From RUG626 sp051866775 (lineage in GTDB: Bacteria > Bacillota > Clostridia > Oscillospirales > Oscillospiraceae): DNA of 64,000 nucleotides. The notes beneath the pieces were generated by a model that was given only the letters and a program-made list of their open reading frames with translations, was not told the origin of the DNA and did no database searches. Position 1 is the stretch's first letter. Every line of letters begins with the position of its first letter. Location of the stretch: assembly GCA_051866775.1 (NCBI GenBank), contig JBJDXR010000031.1:1-64000 (forward strand). Direction: 5' to 3'. Positions 41,977-50,337 of the stretch are shown here, piece by piece. Both the position numbers and the translations under genes were made by a program.

Positions 41977-43002
41977 ATGATTTTTGGACGAGATATTGGC
42001 CTCGACCTCGGAACAAACACGGCTGTGGTGTCCGTGCGGGGAAAGGGCGTTGTTACCCGCGAGCCGTCTGTTGTGGCCATGGACAAAAACACAGGCCGCC
42101 TTTTGAAGGTCGGCGTTGCCGCGCAGAGGATGCTTGGACGCACCCCGGGTAATATTGTAGCTATCCACCCGCTATCGGGGGGCGTGATATCAGACTTTGA
42201 CATGACCGAGCGCATGATAAGGGAGCTTCTCAGGAAGGTCACGTCCTTCAGCCTCTTAAAGCCCCGGGTCGTGATATCCGTGCCCTCCGGCATAACGGAG
42301 GTGGAGGAGCGCGCGGTTATCGACGCTGGGATACGCGCCGGCGCGCGGAAGGTCTACCTCATGGAGTCACCTGTGGCTGCGGCTCTCGGCGCGGGCGTGG
42401 ATATATCCAAGGCGGAGGGCAACATGGTGGTGGACGTGGGCGCCGGAACCACGGATGTGGCGGTGATATCCCTTTCGGGCGTTGTCCAGTCGGAGTCCAT
42501 AAAGATCGCGGGAGATGCCTTTGACGAGGCGATAATAAAATACATCCGCAGAAAGCACAATCTGCTCATAGGAAAATCCACGGCGGAGGAGCTTAAAAAG
42601 AGCATTGGCTGCGTTTTTCCAAAGCCTGATGAAATGACGCTGGAGGTAAAGGGGCGCTGCCTTATGACGGGCCTTCCGAGAATGGTATCCATAAGCTCTC
42701 CGGAGATGATAGAGGCCTTTGACGAGGTGTCCGAGCAGATACTTGAGACCATCCACAGCGTGCTTGAGACCACCCCGCCGGAGCTTGTGGCGGATATTTC
42801 CGAAAATGGCATAGTGATAACCGGCGGCGGGGCGCTCATCTGGGGCTTTGACCGCCTGGTGGAGAGCAGCACAAGCATCCCCACCCGTATAGCGGACGAT
42901 GCGGAGATGTGCGTGGCCTACGGCGTAAACAAGTCTCTTGAGATCATAAACGAGATGCAGGAGGGACCGCTGAACCTGTCCCGCAGAAAGCAGCTGAGAT
43001 GA
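41977..43002 (+). CDS. mreB: Rod-shape protein MreB/Mbl-type actin homologue
   Basis: The product is 341 aa. The actin-fold phosphate loop is DIGLDLGTNTAVV, phosphate 2 is VVDVGAGTTDVAVIS, and the adenosine motif is VITGGGALIWGFD. It forms membrane filaments that guide cell-wall elongation. mreC and mreD are not next to it, so it is probably an additional Mbl/MreBH-like paralogue. The ribosome site is GGAGG 12 nt before ATG. Confidence 0.95.
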   Translation: MIFGRDIGLDLGTNTAVVSVRGKGVVTREPSVVAMDKNTGRLLKVGVAAQRMLGRTPGNIVAIHPLSGGVISDFDMTERMIRELLRKVTSFSLLKPRVVISVPSGITEVEERAVIDAGIRAGARKVYLMESPVAAALGAGVDISKAEGNMVVDVGAGTTDVAVISLSGVVQSESIKIAGDAFDEAIIKYIRRKHNLLIGKSTAEELKKSIGCVFPKPDEMTLEVKGRCLMTGLPRMVSISSPEMIEAFDEVSEQILETIHSVLETTPPELVADISENGIVITGGGALIWGFDRLVESSTSIPTRIADDAEMCVAYGVNKSLEIINEMQEGPLNLSRRKQLR

Positions 43003-43005
43003 CGC

Positions 43006-43034
43006 TTGACAGGCCGCAGATTCGGTGTTAAAAT
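43006..43034 (+). promoter_or_regulatory. Sigma-A promoter for the Thr T-box/thrS
   Basis: TTGACA (43006-43011), a 17-nt spacer and TAAAAT (43029-43034), starting 4 nt after the mreB stop. Confidence 0.82.
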
Positions 43035-43040
43035 CCGTAC

Positions 43041-43245
43041 AGTATTGCGAAGAAGGGAACCTGCCGCCGGGGTTTTCCGGTAAAGAGAGGCGAGCCGAGG
43101 CTGAAAGCCCGTCCGATGGAAAACGGCGTCTTACCACTCCCGGAGCAGTACCGTTTTGCGCACGTTACCGCGCAGCTGAGTTAAACTCAGGGTGGAACCG
43201 TGTAAATTTTTGCACCCCTGGCCTTATGCCGGGGGTGCTTTTTGT
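43041..43245 (+). ncRNA. T-box leader, probably threonine-specific
   Basis: The T-box core AGGGTGGAACCGTG lies at about 43189-43202. It is followed by the terminator GCACCCCTGGC..GCCGGGGGTGC-TTTTTG (43212-43243). Upstream, GTCTT-ACC-ACTCCC can present ACC (43133-43135, Thr) as the specifier. Uncharged tRNA-Thr would permit thrS transcription. Confidence 0.85.
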
Positions 43246-43256
43246 TGGAGGAAAGT

Positions 43257-45014
43257 ATGGAAGAGAATAACTATACCTTTGAAAATCCAGAATACAGAAA
43301 GACCTACTGGCACACCTGCTCCCACGTTATGGCGCAGGCGGTAAAGCGCCTCTGGCCGGAGGTCAAGCTTGCTATCGGACCGTCCATTGATGAGGGATGG
43401 TACTATGACCTTTACGCCCCCTTTGCCTTTACGCCCGAGCACATGGAGAAGATCGAGGCGGAGATGCGCAAGATTTGTAAGGAGAAGCTTAAGCTGGAGC
43501 GCTTTGAGCTTCCGCGGAGCGAGGCTCTTGAGTTTATGAAGGACGAGCCCTTCAAGGTCGAGCTTATAAACGACCTGCCCGAGGACGCCGCAATATCCTT
43601 CTACAGGCAGGGCGAGTTTACGGACCTGTGCGCCGGGCCGCACCTTGACTCAACTGGGCGCATAAAGGGCAACGCCATTAAGCTGCTTACCTGCAACGCC
43701 GCTTACTGGCGCGGGGACTCCAGCCGCGAGACCCTACAGAGGATCTACGGCATAGCCTATCCCAAAAAGGAGGAGCTGGATGCATATCTCCAGCGTATCG
43801 AGGAGGCCAAAAAGCGCGACCACAGAAAGCTTGGCAAGGAGCTTGGCCTTTTCATGCTGACGGACGCGGGTCCCGGTTTCCCGTTCTTCCTGCCGAAGGG
43901 CATGGTGCTTAAAAACACCCTCATAGATTACTGGCGTGAGATCCACAAAAAATACGGATATGTGGAGATATCCACGCCTATGATCTTAAACCGCGGCCTC
44001 TGGGAACGCAGCGGACATTGGGATCATTACAAGGACAATATGTACACCACCGTCATTGACGAGGAGGACTTTGCCATAAAGCCCATGAACTGCCCCGGCG
44101 GAATGATGGTATATGCCTCCGAGCCGCACTCCTACCGCGATCTGCCGCTGAGAGCCGGAGAGCTGGGACTTGTCCACCGGCACGAGCTTTCCGGAGCGCT
44201 GCACGGTCTTTTCCGCGTCAGATGCTTTACCCAGGACGACGCACACATATTCATGACCCGGGAGCAGATGAAGGACGAGATCAAGAATGTTGTGAAGCTG
44301 TTTGACGAGGTCTATTCACTGTTTGGCCTTAACTATGAGATCGAACTCTCCACCATGCCGGAGGATCACATCGGCACTGAGGAGGAGTGGGAGACAAACC
44401 AGAATATCCTCAAGGATGCCATCACCGATATGGGCAAGAGCTATGTGGTTAATGAGGGTGACGGAGCCTTCTACGGTCCGAAGCTGGACTTCCACATTGA
44501 GGACTGCCTGGGACGTACCTGGCAGTGCGGCACCATACAGCTGGATTCTCAGCTGCCTGAGCGGTTTGAACTTGAGTACACCGGGGCCGACGGTGAAAAG
44601 CACCGCCCGGTCATGATACACCGCGTGGTATTCGGTTCCATCGAGCGGTTTATCGGCGTTATTACCGAGCACTTTGCCGGGGCGTTCCCCACGTGGCTTT
44701 CCCCTGTTCAGGTGAGAGTGCTTACGATAACCGACCGTACGGACGATTACGCGGCGGACATTGTCAACAAGCTGGCCGCGCTTGGCGTGCGGGCGGAGGC
44801 CGACACCCGGAACGAGAAGCTGGGAAAGAAGATCGTGGAGGCGCGCGCCCAGAAGATACCGTATCTTCTGGTCGTAGGCGACAAGGAGGCAGAGAGCGGT
44901 TCTGTGGCTGTCCGTACCCGCGACGGCGGAGATAAGGGCGCCATGAGCTTTGAGGACTTCTCGGCTGGGCTTATGGAGGAGATATCTACCCGTTCCCGTG
45001 ACCTGATGATGTAA
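43257..45014 (+). CDS. thrS: Threonyl-tRNA synthetase lacking the TGS domain
   Basis: The product is 585 aa against the usual ~640. The N-terminal TGS (ubiquitin-like) domain is absent: the protein starts with only ~20 residues before the editing domain (HTCSHVMAQA with the H-x3-H pair; C in DLCAGPHLD). Class II catalytic motifs 1-3 follow (NRGLW, then MNCPGG with the zinc Cys, then FGSIERFIG), and then the anticodon-binding domain. GGAGGA lies 5 nt before ATG 43257. It is controlled by the Thr T-box. Confidence 0.95.
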   Translation: MEENNYTFENPEYRKTYWHTCSHVMAQAVKRLWPEVKLAIGPSIDEGWYYDLYAPFAFTPEHMEKIEAEMRKICKEKLKLERFELPRSEALEFMKDEPFKVELINDLPEDAAISFYRQGEFTDLCAGPHLDSTGRIKGNAIKLLTCNAAYWRGDSSRETLQRIYGIAYPKKEELDAYLQRIEEAKKRDHRKLGKELGLFMLTDAGPGFPFFLPKGMVLKNTLIDYWREIHKKYGYVEISTPMILNRGLWERSGHWDHYKDNMYTTVIDEEDFAIKPMNCPGGMMVYASEPHSYRDLPLRAGELGLVHRHELSGALHGLFRVRCFTQDDAHIFMTREQMKDEIKNVVKLFDEVYSLFGLNYEIELSTMPEDHIGTEEEWETNQNILKDAITDMGKSYVVNEGDGAFYGPKLDFHIEDCLGRTWQCGTIQLDSQLPERFELEYTGADGEKHRPVMIHRVVFGSIERFIGVITEHFAGAFPTWLSPVQVRVLTITDRTDDYAADIVNKLAALGVRAEADTRNEKLGKKIVEARAQKIPYLLVVGDKEAESGSVAVRTRDGGDKGAMSFEDFSAGLMEEISTRSRDLMM

Positions 45015-45024
45015 AATTAAATGT

Positions 45025-45057
45025 ATAAGCCCCGTCTATAAGACGGGGCTTATTTTT
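45025..45057 (+). terminator. Intrinsic terminator of thrS
   Basis: ATAAGCCCCGTCT pairs with AGACGGGGCTTAT around ATA, followed by TTTT. Confidence 0.9.
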
Positions 45058-45062
45058 GTGCA

Positions 45063-45094
45063 TTAAAAGACCCCTCAGCTCAGGCTGAGGGGTC
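45063..45094 (-). terminator. Intrinsic terminator of the sigma/anti-sigma operon
   Basis: GACCCCTCAGC pairs with GCTGAGGGGTC; on the minus strand a T-run follows (complement of 45063-45068). Confidence 0.85.
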
Positions 45095-45108
45095 AAAATT
45101 TTAGGAGC

Positions 45109-45912
45109 TTACGGCGTATAGACCAGCAAAGCTATGTCAGAATACTCGTTCTCTAAGACTATGGAATAGTTTTCCGTGCTCTCAAGGCGCTTAAATTCGT
45201 CCATGGTTATCTGTGCACCGCAGGTGCCGTCCGAGAACGTGAAGAGCGTACGCTCGCTAAGCTCCTCCAGTTCCTCGGGGAAGCTGTCGGCATAGACGAC
45301 TGCGTAATAGCCATCCGAGATGTCTGAGGCCGTAAAATAACTGGAAGCAGTATTGGGAATGTCCTCTGCCTGTGAGACGCCGTCGCCGCCCTCCCAAATG
45401 CCGTTATTGGCGGGAGGCATCGCGCTCTCTAAATTGGAGCCGTTTGAGAACGGTTCCATCGGCATCTCCGCGTCTTTTTCTGCCGATTCACGGTATTGCG
45501 CACTTGCATCTGAGGAGGCCTCGTTGTTAAAAAGATAGTTCTCTGAGGCGGAAATGTTTTCATCGGAGGATTTGCTGAAGCCGCCGGAGAAAAGACGGGC
45601 TGCGGGGATAAGGATAACTGCCGCGCACGCTGCCACAGCCGCACATTTTATTGCTGTCCTGCCTATTCGGCGCTTCGGGGCGGAGTTTCGTTCATTTATC
45701 CGGCGAACGCCGCTCATAACGCTGCTTAGCAGTTCCTCCGGTGGTTCAGCGTCGTCAACCATGAGACGTGAGACCTCGGAGTAGATAGAAAGAAGCTCAG
45801 CACAGTCATCGCAGTGCTCCATGTGCTTTAGAAGCTCCGCCTTTTCCTCGTCACTGATGCCCCGGTCAACATAGAGGCTTATAAGCTCCTGATATTTTTC
45901 ACAATCAGCCAT
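45109..45912 (-). CDS. Anti-sigma factor with zinc-finger (ZAS-like) domain and extracellular part
   Basis: The product is 267 aa, starting MADCEKYQELISLY behind GGAGGG. Residues 1-40 hold an H-x3-C-x2-C zinc motif (HMEHCDDC) typical of anti-sigma domains. A membrane span follows at about 90-108. The outside part has a low-complexity Ser/Glu/Asn stretch and a C-terminal domain I do not recognise (about 175-267). It should hold the upstream-encoded sigma factor at the membrane until a signal arrives. Its start overlaps the sigma gene by 8 nt. Confidence 0.88.
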   Translation of the reverse strand: MADCEKYQELISLYVDRGISDEEKAELLKHMEHCDDCAELLSIYSEVSRLMVDDAEPPEELLSSVMSGVRRINERNSAPKRRIGRTAIKCAAVAACAAVILIPAARLFSGGFSKSSDENISASENYLFNNEASSDASAQYRESAEKDAEMPMEPFSNGSNLESAMPPANNGIWEGGDGVSQAEDIPNTASSYFTASDISDGYYAVVYADSFPEELEELSERTLFTFSDGTCGAQITMDEFKRLESTENYSIVLENEYSDIALLVYTP

Positions 45913-46519
45913 TTCTGCGCCCTCCTTTCTTACCATTAGACGAGGGGCCGCCTGAAAAAGTTCCGCGTTTTTTGATAATATCAGCCAAAGCCAGCCTTGA
46001 GCGGGACAGGCGGGATTTGACGGTCCCCTCCTCAATGCCCAGGGCGCTCCCGATCTCGCTGTAGGTCATTCCGGTGATCTCCCGCATGACTATTATTTCA
46101 CGCTTGTCCGAGGGCAGCATATTTATAGCGTCCCAGACCTGCCGCTGAAGCTCATGGCGCTCGGCCTCCTCCGCGGGAAGCGGCTTTGGATCCGGCATTT
46201 CGCGTGTCTCACCCTCATCATCAGGAGAGAGGGATATGGTATCCTGACGGCGGTTTTTCCTTATATGATCCATACAGGCGTTGTACGTAAGCCGGTAAAG
46301 CCACACGGACAGGCGGCTCTCCCCGCGAAAACTCTGAAGATTGAGATAGGCCTTTAAAAATACCTCCTGAGACACGTCCAGCGCATCCTCGGGAGTACCG
46401 GTTATCTTCAGCGCCAGATTGTAGACCAGCTTCTGCTGGTCACGCACCAGCTGCTCAAAAGCCGCGGAGTCTCCCCGGCCGGCAGCTTTTATAAGACGCA
46501 GCTCCTCTTCCTTAGTCAA
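45905..46519 (-). CDS. ECF-type RNA polymerase sigma factor (RpoE/SigW-like)
   Basis: The product is 204 aa. Region 2 contains LVYNLALKITGTPEDALDVSQEVFLKAY; region 4 contains LPSDKREIIVMREITGMTYSEIGSALGIEEGTVKSRLSR. The start is TTG 46519 with GGAGG about 9 nt upstream, inside the end of dusB. It is paired with the membrane anti-sigma factor downstream. It probably controls an envelope-stress regulon; the target promoters are unknown. Confidence 0.93.
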   Translation of the reverse strand: MTKEEELRLIKAAGRGDSAAFEQLVRDQQKLVYNLALKITGTPEDALDVSQEVFLKAYLNLQSFRGESRLSVWLYRLTYNACMDHIRKNRRQDTISLSPDDEGETREMPDPKPLPAEEAERHELQRQVWDAINMLPSDKREIIVMREITGMTYSEIGSALGIEEGTVKSRLSRSRLALADIIKKRGTFSGGPSSNGKKGGRRNG

Positions 46520-47507
46520 GCTTTGTCCTCCTCTCGATATCCTTTAGACAGTCAAGAATGTCCCGGGATACATTATAAATATCGCTGAGCGTTGAGACGG
46601 ACATGATCCTTTCTTTAAAATACGATGCGTGAGGCATCCCTCTCAGGTACCATGCAAAGTGCTTGCGGGCCTCGAGACAGGCGATCTTTTCACCACGCTG
46701 GGCAGCCGCAAGCTCAAACTGCCTGACGGCGGTTTTTACACGCCTGGAATAGGGCGGTTCCGGGGGTATATCCTCGCCCTCCAGCGCGGCCTTCGCCTCC
46801 GCAAATATCCATGGATACCCCATCGAGCCTCTGCCAATCATGGCCATGTCGGCGCCGGTATATTTTAATATGTGTACGGCGTCAGAGGCTGAAAATACAT
46901 CGCCGTTTGCAATGACGGGAATATTAAGGGCGGCCTTTACCGCGCGGATTATGTCCCAGTCGGCGCGGCCGGAGTACATCTGTGCCCGCGTCCTGCCGTG
47001 AACGGCAACGGCGGCGGCCCCGGCATCCTCACACATAACGCCAAACTCAACTGCGTTTACAGAGCCTGAATCAAAGCCCTTTCGGAACTTGACGGTCACA
47101 GGAAGGCCGGAGCTTTTTACGACGGCCTCTATTATGCGTGCGGCCTTCTCAGGCTCTTTCATAAGGGCCGAGCCGTCGCCGGACTTTACGACCTTGCCGA
47201 CGGGGCAGCCCATATTTATGTCTATTATGTCCGCGTCCGAATATTCCATCACCTTGGCCGCGGCCTCGCCCATGCACACTGGATCGGAGCCGAAAAGCTG
47301 CACGGCGGCGGGGTGCTCGTCTAAACCGAGACACATCAGCTGGCGGGATTTTTTGTCCTGATACATAAGCGCTTTGGAGCTTACCATCTCGGTATAGGTA
47401 AGCCCGGCGCCCATCTCACGGCAGATGCTGCGGAAGGCCATATCGGTGACGCCGGCCATCGGAGCAAGCGCCAGCTTTGATGCGACGCAAACGCTGCCTA
47501 TCTGCAA
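46512..47507 (-). CDS. dusB: tRNA-dihydrouridine synthase (DusB-like)
   Basis: The product is 331 aa. This FMN enzyme reduces uridines in the tRNA D-loop. Signature segments are LALAPMAGVTDMAFR, DIINMGCPV-type (DINMGCPVGKVVKS, catalytic Cys), KFRKGFD, and VHGRTRAQMYSG. TTG 47507 is chosen over GTG 47525 because AGAGGTG lies 6 nt before it, while the GTG has no ribosome site. It overlaps the sigma factor gene by 8 nt. Confidence 0.93.
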   Translation of the reverse strand: MQIGSVCVASKLALAPMAGVTDMAFRSICREMGAGLTYTEMVSSKALMYQDKKSRQLMCLGLDEHPAAVQLFGSDPVCMGEAAAKVMEYSDADIIDINMGCPVGKVVKSGDGSALMKEPEKAARIIEAVVKSSGLPVTVKFRKGFDSGSVNAVEFGVMCEDAGAAAVAVHGRTRAQMYSGRADWDIIRAVKAALNIPVIANGDVFSASDAVHILKYTGADMAMIGRGSMGYPWIFAEAKAALEGEDIPPEPPYSRRVKTAVRQFELAAAQRGEKIACLEARKHFAWYLRGMPHASYFKERIMSVSTLSDIYNVSRDILDCLKDIERRTKLD

Positions 47508-47551
47508 AATGTACACCTCTTTCACGGAGTGGGGGATTTAGGTATAACGGT

Positions 47552-47580
47552 ATTGTACGCAATTTGACCTGTATTGTCAA
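47552..47580 (-). promoter_or_regulatory. Sigma-A promoter for dusB-sigma-anti-sigma
   Basis: On the minus strand: TTGACA (47580-47575), a 17-nt spacer and TACAAT (47557-47552). A TTTGAC/GTCAAA inverted repeat covers the -35 box. Confidence 0.78.
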
Positions 47581-47715
47581 ACTGCAGGGTGAAATATTAC
47601 GTAAGTTTTAAGCCGACTCGTTAGTCATAATGTGCCAAAAGTACGGATATAATGCCGGATTTGACGGTACCGATGACAAATATAATAGAAATCTTCAAAA
47701 AATTTAGATTTTCTA

Positions 47716-47744
47716 TTGACAAGGCGACGCTCGTCTGATATTCT
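47716..47744 (+). promoter_or_regulatory. Sigma-A promoter for the ribosomal superoperon
   Basis: TTGACA (47716-47721), a 17-nt spacer and TATTCT (47739-47744). The predicted transcript starts at about 47751, so it has about 390 nt of leader before rpsJ. Confidence 0.78.
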
Positions 47745-47750
47745 ATCAAG

Positions 47751-48141
47751 GCGCCTGAAGGGCGGAGTATGCCCAAAGTGCGCAAAACTGCGATGATCCG
47801 GGAGATTGCTCCAGAAGGAGGTAACTTCCGGGGAGTATGTCCGGTCGGAATCCTCAAAAACCGGCATGGAACCCAGTAAAGCGGATCCGTGACGGAGAGG
47901 AGGTGGAACCGTGCGGCGGAGGGGCAAGCAAAGCGCGCCCAGACAATAGCCGGTTCTGCGACGACGTAATCGGGCGGCTGGGGAATTACTGTGCTCGCGT
48001 ATATCGTCTGAGCAGGAAGAAACAGCCGGATTTTATGTCCGGTTTTATTTCTGACCGGGAATGATACGCACGGATATGTGTACAGAAAATTTTCCACCGT
48101 ACGCAGAAAGACAAAACGTACGATTTGGAGGAAATTCAAAA
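47751..48141 (+). ncRNA. Long structured leader of the S10 operon
   Basis: The leader has many short GC-rich inverted repeats and several AGGAGG-like sites without a clear gene. One candidate attenuator is CAGCCGGA-TTTTATG-TCCGGTTTTATTT (about 48026-48052). A 75-codon frame (47837-48064) and an Arg-rich 12-codon frame from GTG 47911 (after GGAGGTGG) also occur. I do not recognise a known leader class. The likely role is ribosomal-protein feedback or translation-linked control. Confidence 0.45.
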
Positions 48142-48456
48142 ATGGCAGCAGCAAAGAAAATGATCCGCATCAGACTTAAGGCCTATGACCATCAGCTCAT
48201 CGATCAGACGGCTGAGAAGATAGTTGAAACGGCCAAGAGGACCGACGCAAAGGTCTCCGGTCCTATCCCCCTTCCCACAAAGAAAGAGGTCGTAACAATA
48301 CTTCGCGCGGTACACAAATACAAGGACAGCCGTGAGCAGTTCGAGCGCCGCACCCACAAGCGTCTCATTGATATCATCGCCCCCACTCAGAAGACAGTCG
48401 AGTCCCTCATGAGCCTCGAGCTTCCTGCCGGCGTTGAGATAGAGATCAAGCTCTGA
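48142..48456 (+). CDS. rpsJ: 30S ribosomal protein S10
   Basis: The product is 104 aa, starting MAAAKKMIRIRLKAYD behind GGAGG. The S10 signature is VSGPIPLPTKKEVVTILR, and the C-terminal ends ELPAGVEIEIKL. It binds the 30S head and also works in NusB antitermination. It is the first gene of the S10 operon. Confidence 0.98.
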   Translation: MAAAKKMIRIRLKAYDHQLIDQTAEKIVETAKRTDAKVSGPIPLPTKKEVVTILRAVHKYKDSREQFERRTHKRLIDIIAPTQKTVESLMSLELPAGVEIEIKL

Positions 48457-48679
48457 GAAAGCTCCGCGGTCCGCAGGCGTGCGCGCTGCGGCGGACTGCA
48501 AAAACGGCAAGGAAAGTCTGGCCCGCAGGGCAGGCTCCTGCCAATTGATTTGTTTACACCCATTGCCCGCGACTTGCGTGAGCGGGCAGGGTCATGTCGG
48601 AAAAACCCGCCGTTATAGAATAGGTTGCATAATGGAGCCGGGGATCCGACCAATAACCTTACAGGAGGAAATAAAAAGA
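48457..48679 (+). other. Structured intergenic gap between rpsJ and rplC
   Basis: These are 223 nt with no gene, which is unusual inside this operon. It can form at least two hairpins: GTCCGCAG/CTGCGG-C-GGAC (about 48473-48502) and TGCCCGC/GCGGGCA (about 48567-48592). It may be a processing site, internal promoter region or regulatory RNA; no T-run follows the hairpins. Confidence 0.5.
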
Positions 48680-49384
48680 ATGGAAATGCAAAAGGTCATC
48701 ATCGGCAAAAAGATCGGCATGAGCCAGATCTTCGATGAAACCGGCAAAGTCGTTCCCGTTACTGTCATCGAGGCAGGCCCCTGCGTTGTCACACAGGTCA
48801 AGACTGCTGAGAAGGATGGCTACGACGCGATCCAGCTGGGATTTGAGACAGTTCCCGAGCACAAGCTCACAAAGCCGGAGATTGGACACCTCAAAAAGGC
48901 CGGCTCCGAAATGAAGAAGCACCTCAAGGAGTTCCGCCTTGCCGATTGCTCCAAGTTTGAAGTGGGCGATGAGATCCGCGCTGATATGTTCCAGAAGGGC
49001 GATCAGCTGGATATCACCGGCACCAGCAAAGGTAAGGGCTATCAGGGTGCTATCAAGCGTCATAACGCACAGCGCACTCCTACCAGCCACGGCGGCGGCC
49101 CTGTTCACCGTCACGCAGGCTCCATGGGCTCCACCTCCACCCCGTCCCGTATCTACAAGGGCAAGATCGGCGCAGGCCAGATGGGCAATGAGCAGGTCAC
49201 TGTTCAGAACCTTGATATCGTCCACATCGATGCGGAGCTCAACATGATCGCTGTTCGCGGCGCCGTTCCCGGACCCAAGGGCGGCATCGTCTACCTTAAG
49301 AACACGGTCATCAACCGCAGCAAGGTCAAGGGCCCGGCTCAGACCGTCAGCTCCAACCCGCAGAAGAAGTCGGCCAGAGGCTGA
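48680..49384 (+). CDS. rplC: 50S ribosomal protein L3
   Basis: The product is 234 aa. The IIGKKIGMSQIF start and the GKGYQGAIKRH..TSHGGGPVHRHAGSMG loop reaching the peptidyl-transferase centre are typical. ATG 48680 is 11 nt after AGGAGG; a second ATG at 48686 is possible. The C-terminus is slightly longer than usual and Lys/Ser-rich. Confidence 0.97.
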   Translation: MEMQKVIIGKKIGMSQIFDETGKVVPVTVIEAGPCVVTQVKTAEKDGYDAIQLGFETVPEHKLTKPEIGHLKKAGSEMKKHLKEFRLADCSKFEVGDEIRADMFQKGDQLDITGTSKGKGYQGAIKRHNAQRTPTSHGGGPVHRHAGSMGSTSTPSRIYKGKIGAGQMGNEQVTVQNLDIVHIDAELNMIAVRGAVPGPKGGIVYLKNTVINRSKVKGPAQTVSSNPQKKSARG

Positions 49385-49403
49385 GGAAAGGAGAGATTAG
49401 AAA

Positions 49404-50027
49404 ATGCCTAAAGCAAACGTATACAACATGGCCGGAGAGGTCATAGGCGAGATCGAGCTCTCCGATGCTGTTTTCGGCATTGAGCCGAATGAAACGGTCC
49501 TGCACACCGCTGTCAGGAGCCATCTTGCAAATCTTCGTCAGGGCACCCAGAGCGCCCTCACAAAGGCCGAGGTATCCGGCGGCGGCATAAAGCCCTACCG
49601 TCAGAAGGGCACCGGCCGCGCCCGTCAGGGCTCCATCCGCAACCCGCATTACACCCACGGCGGCGTGGCGTTCGCACCGAAGCCCCGTGATTACAGCTTC
49701 TCCGTAAACAAGAAGGTAAAGAGGCTGGCTATAAAGTCCGCGCTCTCCCAGAAGGCAGTGGAGAATGCAGTTATCGTTGTTGACGGACTTGACCAGAGCG
49801 AGATCAAAACCAAGAGCTTCCAGAGCTTCCTCACAAAGGTCGGCGCGGATGCAAAGTCCTATGTCGTCACTCCTGAGGTCAGGAAGAACGTGGTCCTCTC
49901 CGCCCGCAACATCCCCGGCGTTGTCACCACCATCGCAAACATACTGAGCCCCTACGACATTCTGAACGCAGATAAGCTCATCGTCGATAAGGCGGCTCTT
50001 GAGAAAATCGAGGAGGTGTATGCATAA
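49404..50027 (+). CDS. rplD: 50S ribosomal protein L4
   Basis: The product is 207 aa. The long exit-tunnel loop is QKGTGRARQGSIRNPHYTHGG. L4 also represses the S10 operon in some bacteria. Its stop overlaps the rplW start by 1 nt. Confidence 0.98.
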   Translation: MPKANVYNMAGEVIGEIELSDAVFGIEPNETVLHTAVRSHLANLRQGTQSALTKAEVSGGGIKPYRQKGTGRARQGSIRNPHYTHGGVAFAPKPRDYSFSVNKKVKRLAIKSALSQKAVENAVIVVDGLDQSEIKTKSFQSFLTKVGADAKSYVVTPEVRKNVVLSARNIPGVVTTIANILSPYDILNADKLIVDKAALEKIEEVYA

Positions 50028-50323
50028 TGAAATCTTCTTATGATATCATACTCCGCCCCATCATCACCGAGCAGTCAATGGAGCAAGGGGATCTCAAAAA
50101 GTACTCCTTTGAGGTCGCGCCGGACGCCGGCAAGGCCGAGATAAAGAAGGCTGTTGAGGAGATCTTCGGCGTGAAGGTCATGAAGATATCCACCCTGAAC
50201 GTCAGGGGCAAGGAGAAGCGTGTGGGCAGATATCCCGCCGGTTCTACCAAGACGTGGAAAAAGGCAGTCGTCAGACTTACCGAGGATTCCAAGTCCATTG
50301 AGTTCTTCGAGGGAATGGTATAA
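50027..50323 (+). CDS. rplW: 50S ribosomal protein L23
   Basis: The product is 98 aa. It sits at the tunnel exit and docks SRP and trigger factor. Signature: DIILRPIITEQSM, and VNTLNVRGKEKR-like KISTLNVRGKEKRVGRYP. Confidence 0.97.
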   Translation: MKSSYDIILRPIITEQSMEQGDLKKYSFEVAPDAGKAEIKKAVEEIFGVKVMKISTLNVRGKEKRVGRYPAGSTKTWKKAVVRLTEDSKSIEFFEGMV

Positions 50324-50337
50324 GGGAGGAATAAGTT

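Noticed and set aside
47900..47920. T-box-like string GGTGGAACCGTGCGG in the rpsJ leader
   Set aside because: No specifier stem or T-box terminator surrounds it, and a ribosomal operon is not an expected T-box target. The match is probably chance.
47837..48064. 75-codon frame in the rpsJ leader as a real protein
   Set aside because: The ribosome site spacing is poor (14 nt, or 2 nt to a weaker one), no family is recognised, and it coincides with structured leader RNA.
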